DNA of 64,000 nucleotides from Sipunculus nudus (Eukaryota > Annelida > Sipuncula > Golfingiida > Sipunculidae), in the NCBI GenBank assembly GCA_026874595.1, contig CM049307.1:96634330-96698329 (forward strand), in the 5' to 3' direction. The notes beneath the pieces were generated by a model. It saw only the letters and a program-made list of their open reading frames with translations, did no database searches and had not been told where the DNA came from. Within the stretch, counting starts at the first letter, position 1. Each line of letters begins with the position of its first letter. Made by a program: the position numbers and the translations under genes. Of this stretch, positions 60,020 to 64,000 are shown piece after piece.

Positions 60020-63000
60020 AACAAGTGACCCATGGGTCATGACGCTCAGCTGACTGGGAAGAGATTCGCAAAAGGAAATTTTATCATCAGAATGGTAGTA
60101 TATACCCATTCAACTGAAGCATCAAACAGATTAACCAACAGGCCAAGATTTAGTCTGTATTTATATATCTCAAAAATAGAGAAAAATGTGTAAACTTTTA
60201 AAACTAGAATACAGGTAACCGACAAGTGACTACATGTATCTTCCAAAATCGGATAGTGAGGCATGGATTGAGTGGCAAGGGGAAATAGAGAGAGGTATGT
60301 TGCATATTAGCATGGATGTCTGCAGCCTAAATGTGTATGTAGGTTGTGCCACCTACCACAAATCCAGAAAGCTGTCCAAGTTGTATACACCTGCAAAATT
60401 TTAGGCAGAAAAGTCAAACCACTACATGTATATGAGCAATTTTTGCCCATGGCAGACAAACAGACAAACACTGTGCAAAAATCTTTGCAGGTAACCCCTC
60501 CAGTTTTGTGTATGATAAAGACCTATGTGAGATCTAAACACATGCACAATTTTGGCCCAATTGGTCAAATGGTTCCTGAGATATGAGCTTGGATGTGTCC
60601 AGCGTTAACTAGAATGTCGGTGGCGCCACCTGTCATAAAATCAAGAAAGCTGTCCACGATGTATAAACCTGCAAAATTTTAGGCAGTTATGTCGAACCAC
60701 TACAGAGAAATGAGTGATTTTAGGCCACAGCAGACTAACAGACAGACCCTGTGCAAACATTGTTACAGGTGGCGCCACCATTTTTTGTGTATGTTACAGA
60801 GCTATCAAAGGGCTACATTTGTATAAATTTTATTTCCTGATCGGTCAAACGGTTCCCGAGATATAAGCTTGGATGTCATCAGCGTGAACGTGAACGTAGG
60901 TGGCGCCACCTGTCATAAAATCAAGAAAGCTATCCTGGATGTATACACATGACGAATTTCAGGTGAATTAGTCAATTCACTGCAGAGATATGAGTGATTT
61001 TAACCCAAGGCAGATGAACAGATGGACACTGTGCAAACATGGTTACAGGTGGCGCCACCATTTTTTGTGTATGTTATAAGCAATCCAAGGTCTACATTTG
61101 TATCAATTTTATTTCCTGATCAGTCAAACGGTTCCCGAGATATGAGGGTTTATGAGTGGAAACAGACCCACAAATGGACACTGGATAGAGAGAAAAGGTC
61201 AGAGGTCAATGCAAATTGGTTAGGCACCAGTTCACATGTGACCCGATAATAGGTGCAAGTTTGGAAAAAATCGGTCCATTAGTCTCCGAGGAGCTCTCTG
61301 GAAACGAACGCCGCGGCGGCGGAGGAACTCTGTCAAAAACATAGTATCCGCAAAACTTCGTTTTGGCGGATACAAAAATACAGGTGGCTCCACCAGTCTG
61401 CAGAAACTAATAAAAACACTTAATGGTCAATATCCATGCAAAAAATCATGGTGATCTCTGCATTAGTTGTTCAGATACTTCAGTTTTTGTATCAAATTGT
61501 CCATTATTCTGAGGGATACTTCAGAGTCCTATAGCTTGAAGGATATGGGTAACAGAGACCTAATTTCAAGTTTCCACAGGCACCTTTCATGGGCCTCCTT
61601 GCATGACAAGAATGAAGATTCTAGGTCCAGTTGTTGCGATTTGTACCCTGTTGACAGATAACCACATCTTTAAAGGTCTCAAAAAAAAAAAAAAATTCTT
61701 AAAAATTTGAAAAAAATAGAGGTGGCACACCCAGTCTGCAGAAACTGATGGAACAGCTCATGATCAATATGTATGCCGAAAATCATGACCATCAGTGTTG
61801 TAGTTATTGAAATACTGCAGTTTTTGTATCAAATTTTCCATTATTCTGGGGGGGGGGGTATTTTGGACCCATACAGCTTAAAGAATATGGGTAACAGAGA
61901 CCTAATTTCAAGTTTCCATGGAGACTTTTCATGGGTCTCCCTGTGTGTCAAGAATGAAGATTCTTGGTCCAGTTTTTATGATTTGTGCCCTGTTAACAGA
62001 TGTTCATATCTTTAAAGGTCTCAAAAATACAGAAAAATTTCGTAAAAAAAAACGAACAAATACAGGTGGTGCCACCAGTCTGCAGAAACTTATGAAACAC
62101 TCCATGATCAATATCCATGCAAACAATTATGGTTATCTCTGCATTAGTTGTTCAGATACTTTGCTTTTGTATCAAATTTTCCATTATTCTGAGCTGTACT
62201 TTGGAGTGCCATAGCTCAAAGGATATGGGTAACAGAGACCAAATTTCAGGTTTCCATGGAGACATATCATGAGTCTCCCTGTGTGTCAAGAACGAAGATT
62301 CTAGGTCCAGTCGTTACGATTTGTAACCTGTTGACAGATAACTACATCCTTAAAGGTCTCAAAAATGGAGAAAACAATTCGTGAACATTGAAAAATACAG
62401 GTGGCGCCACCAGTCTGCACAAACTGATGAAACATCTCATGATCAATATGTATGTCGAAAATCATGACCATCAGTGATGTAGTTAATGAGATATTGAAGT
62501 TTTTGTATGAAATTTTTGACTATTCTGGGGGGTAATTTTGGGCCCCATAGCTCGAAGGATATGGGTAACAGAGACCTAATTTCTGGTTTCCATGGAGACT
62601 TTTCATAGGTCTCTCAGTGTGTCAAGAATTAAGATTCTAAGTCCAGTCTTTATGATTTGTGCCTTGTTAACAGATGTTCACATTTTTAAAGGTCTCAAAA
62701 ATAGAGAAAAAAATTCGTAAAAAATCGAAAAATACAGGTGGCGCCACCAGTCTGCAGGAAGTGATGTAACATCTCATGATCAATATGTATGCCAAAAATC
62801 ATGACCATCAGTCAAGTAGTTAATGAGATATTGAAGTTTTTGTATGAAATTTTTGACTTTTCTGGGCGGTACTTTGGGGCCACATAGCTCGAAGGATATG
62901 GGTAACAGAGACCTAATTTCTGGTTTCCAAGGAGATTTTTTATGGACCTCTCAGAATCCCAAGTTACAAGGTTCTAGGTCCAGCGGTTACGATTTGTGCC

Positions 63001-63088
63001 TGGTTAACGGACGGACAGGCGGACAGACGGACGACGGACAAAGAGTGATCGCTATAGCTCAGATGACTTTCAGTCAGCTGAGCTAAAA
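60020..63088 (+). mobile_element. F1 element with both ends, carrying a nested F2 copy
   Basis: Starts AACAAGTGACCCATGGGTCA and ends with GGACGGACAGGCGGACAGAC repeats and the terminal palindrome 63055-63085. The core array at 61380-63000 has about five ~340-bp F1 units. 60190-61373 is an F2 copy inserted between start and core. Confidence 0.75.
60190..61373 (+). mobile_element. F2 element nested in F1, with intact 3' stem-loop
   Basis: Leader 'GAGGCATGGATTGAGTGGCA', about four units with GGTGGCGCCACC (60619, 60768, 60899, 61048 region), DR1 at 61196-61208 and 'CGCCGCGGCGGCGG'. It ends in the perfect-arm stem-loop 61344-61373 (GTATCCGC...GCGGATAC). It lacks the AACAAGGCCT start. Confidence 0.75.
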
Positions 63089-64000
63089 ACAGACAAATTA
63101 TGCTTGAAAAGTCACAACTAATAATTGATTGAACTAGAGTGGTCTTTGTAGAGCCCATACCTCCTACACCAGGACAGAACAATCCTAACATGTCTGCTTG
63201 TTATTTCAGACCTGCACATAAATATTATGGTGTCTTTCTTGGCCCATGTACAACTTACCCAAATGTTTCAGCGGAAATCAGCTTTTACATAAACCAGCCA
63301 ACTGACAAATTAACAAAGAGATACTGATGATAATATAACTTTGGGAGAGGTAGTCAAAGACAAAATGCCATCAGAACATCAGGGAAGACAAGAAACATCA
63401 TGCTGAGAATCAGTATTTAAAAGAATCCTGCTACTCTAGAAATGAATAAACTATCAGGAGTGCTTCATGCAACAGGGTCTGACTTCCGGTGTTGCATATA
63501 TGATCTGCATTGTGGGACTAGGGTCTGACCTCCAGGATATCATTCCTAACATGCATGACGTAAAGCTTCCACAAATATAGCGGCAAAGCGTTAGGCTGCT
63601 ACAGATGCAAACATTTATTGCAATTATTTCAAATGTTTTTTGAGCTATTGGGTTGCAAACTTTCTGGTCACATTCACATTCACTTGAAATACCAAATGTT
63701 TTATCTTGTGATACATGAAGTGTAAAGTGTTATACATATAATCACTCTGCTTGTTCATGATCCCTATAACCAATGTATAGTGATTAGTAGTAATTAACTA
63801 TGACCATAGACCCCCAGTCCAACATAGCCAGTTCTTTCCTGTGACCAGGTGCAGGTACCCCGATCACTCTAGTGAGCTGGAGTGTGACTGGCCAAGTGGG
63901 GAGGTCGCAGGAAGGCAGCTTCTCCCTGTGACCCTAGTGTCATAGGAAGGACAGGCAATAAACTAAAACTGACTGCTGATAGTCAGTGCTCTAATTTGAA
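63089..64000. other. Unassigned sequence at right edge
   Basis: No confident exon or repeat. 63830-63950 is GC-richer ('GACCAGGTGCAGGTACCCCG', 'CTGGAGTGTGACTGGCCAAG') and could be a dispersed repeat or part of an exon, but no frame with proper splice borders is convincing. Confidence 0.35.

Noticed and set aside
63230-63320. Possible minus-strand exon ending ATTTGG|GTAAGTTG
   Set aside because: The candidate exon between TTTGTCAG and this donor has stops in the frames tested.
63830-63950. GC-richer block as an exon or SINE
   Set aside because: Open for about 45 codons on the minus strand but without a good donor, and no tRNA-like promoter boxes seen.

Overview
The window looks like nuclear DNA of a marine invertebrate, most likely a lophotrochozoan and probably a mollusc. 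Genes are split into short exons with GT/AG introns. The rest is AT-rich and packed with non-autonomous mobile elements whose cores are tandem arrays of 120-340 bp units. One family ends in an ACGG microsatellite plus a stem-loop, which recalls the 'pearl'/Helitron-like elements of bivalves. The organism call is an inference from repeat style; no rRNA, tRNA or autonomous transposase was seen.

Three protein genes can be assembled by splicing across the window. (1) WBP2, minus strand, five coding exons from 18374 down to 109; its C-terminal end lies beyond the left edge. It has a GRAM domain and two PPxY motifs. (2) A plus-strand gene, nine coding exons from 20353 to 33759, encoding a complete 281-residue protein that I do not recognise. 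A possible non-coding first exon (17985-18105) would place its 5' end inside WBP2 intron 1. (3) The 3' end of a minus-strand gene, three exons between 59958 and 53771, encoding a 111-residue coiled-coil tail. Genes 1 and 2 are divergent; genes 2 and 3 converge.

Repeat families are labelled here for convenience. F1 (2.7-3.4, 6.3, 7.8-12.1, 20.0-20.3, 21.0-23.5, 49.8-50.2 and 60.0-63.1 kb) starts AACAAGKGACC and ends in (ACGG)n plus a 31-nt stem-loop. F2 (1.2-2.3, 12.1-12.7, 25.6-27.4, 39.6-41.3, 44.6-45.8 and 60.2-61.4 kb) starts AACAAGGCCTACAGGCCT and, where intact, ends in a GTATCCGC...GCGGATAC stem-loop. F3 (56.5-59.6 kb) is a ~288-bp array ending in (CGG)n plus a GTATCCCC...GGGGATAC stem-loop. 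F4 (34.9-36 and 38.6-39.5 kb) carries GTCT-type microsatellites and CTCF-like motifs. F5 (24.6-25.1 and 41.4-43.4 kb) carries a GTCGTGY-type run. The 12-bp palindrome GGTGGCGCCACC recurs about 22 times and occurs in F1, F2, F3 and F5. Several terminal-inverted-repeat elements with visible target-site duplications also sit in introns.

The most notable observations are two cases where a splice site has become part of a minisatellite. The donor of WBP2 exon 2 is one of 12 tandem 25-bp donor copies. The acceptor and start of the last exon of gene 3 lie in a ~58-bp array in which a second intact acceptor would add exactly 39 in-frame codons. Also notable is an array of eight evenly spaced perfect DR1 nuclear-receptor motifs at 56.6-58.7 kb.
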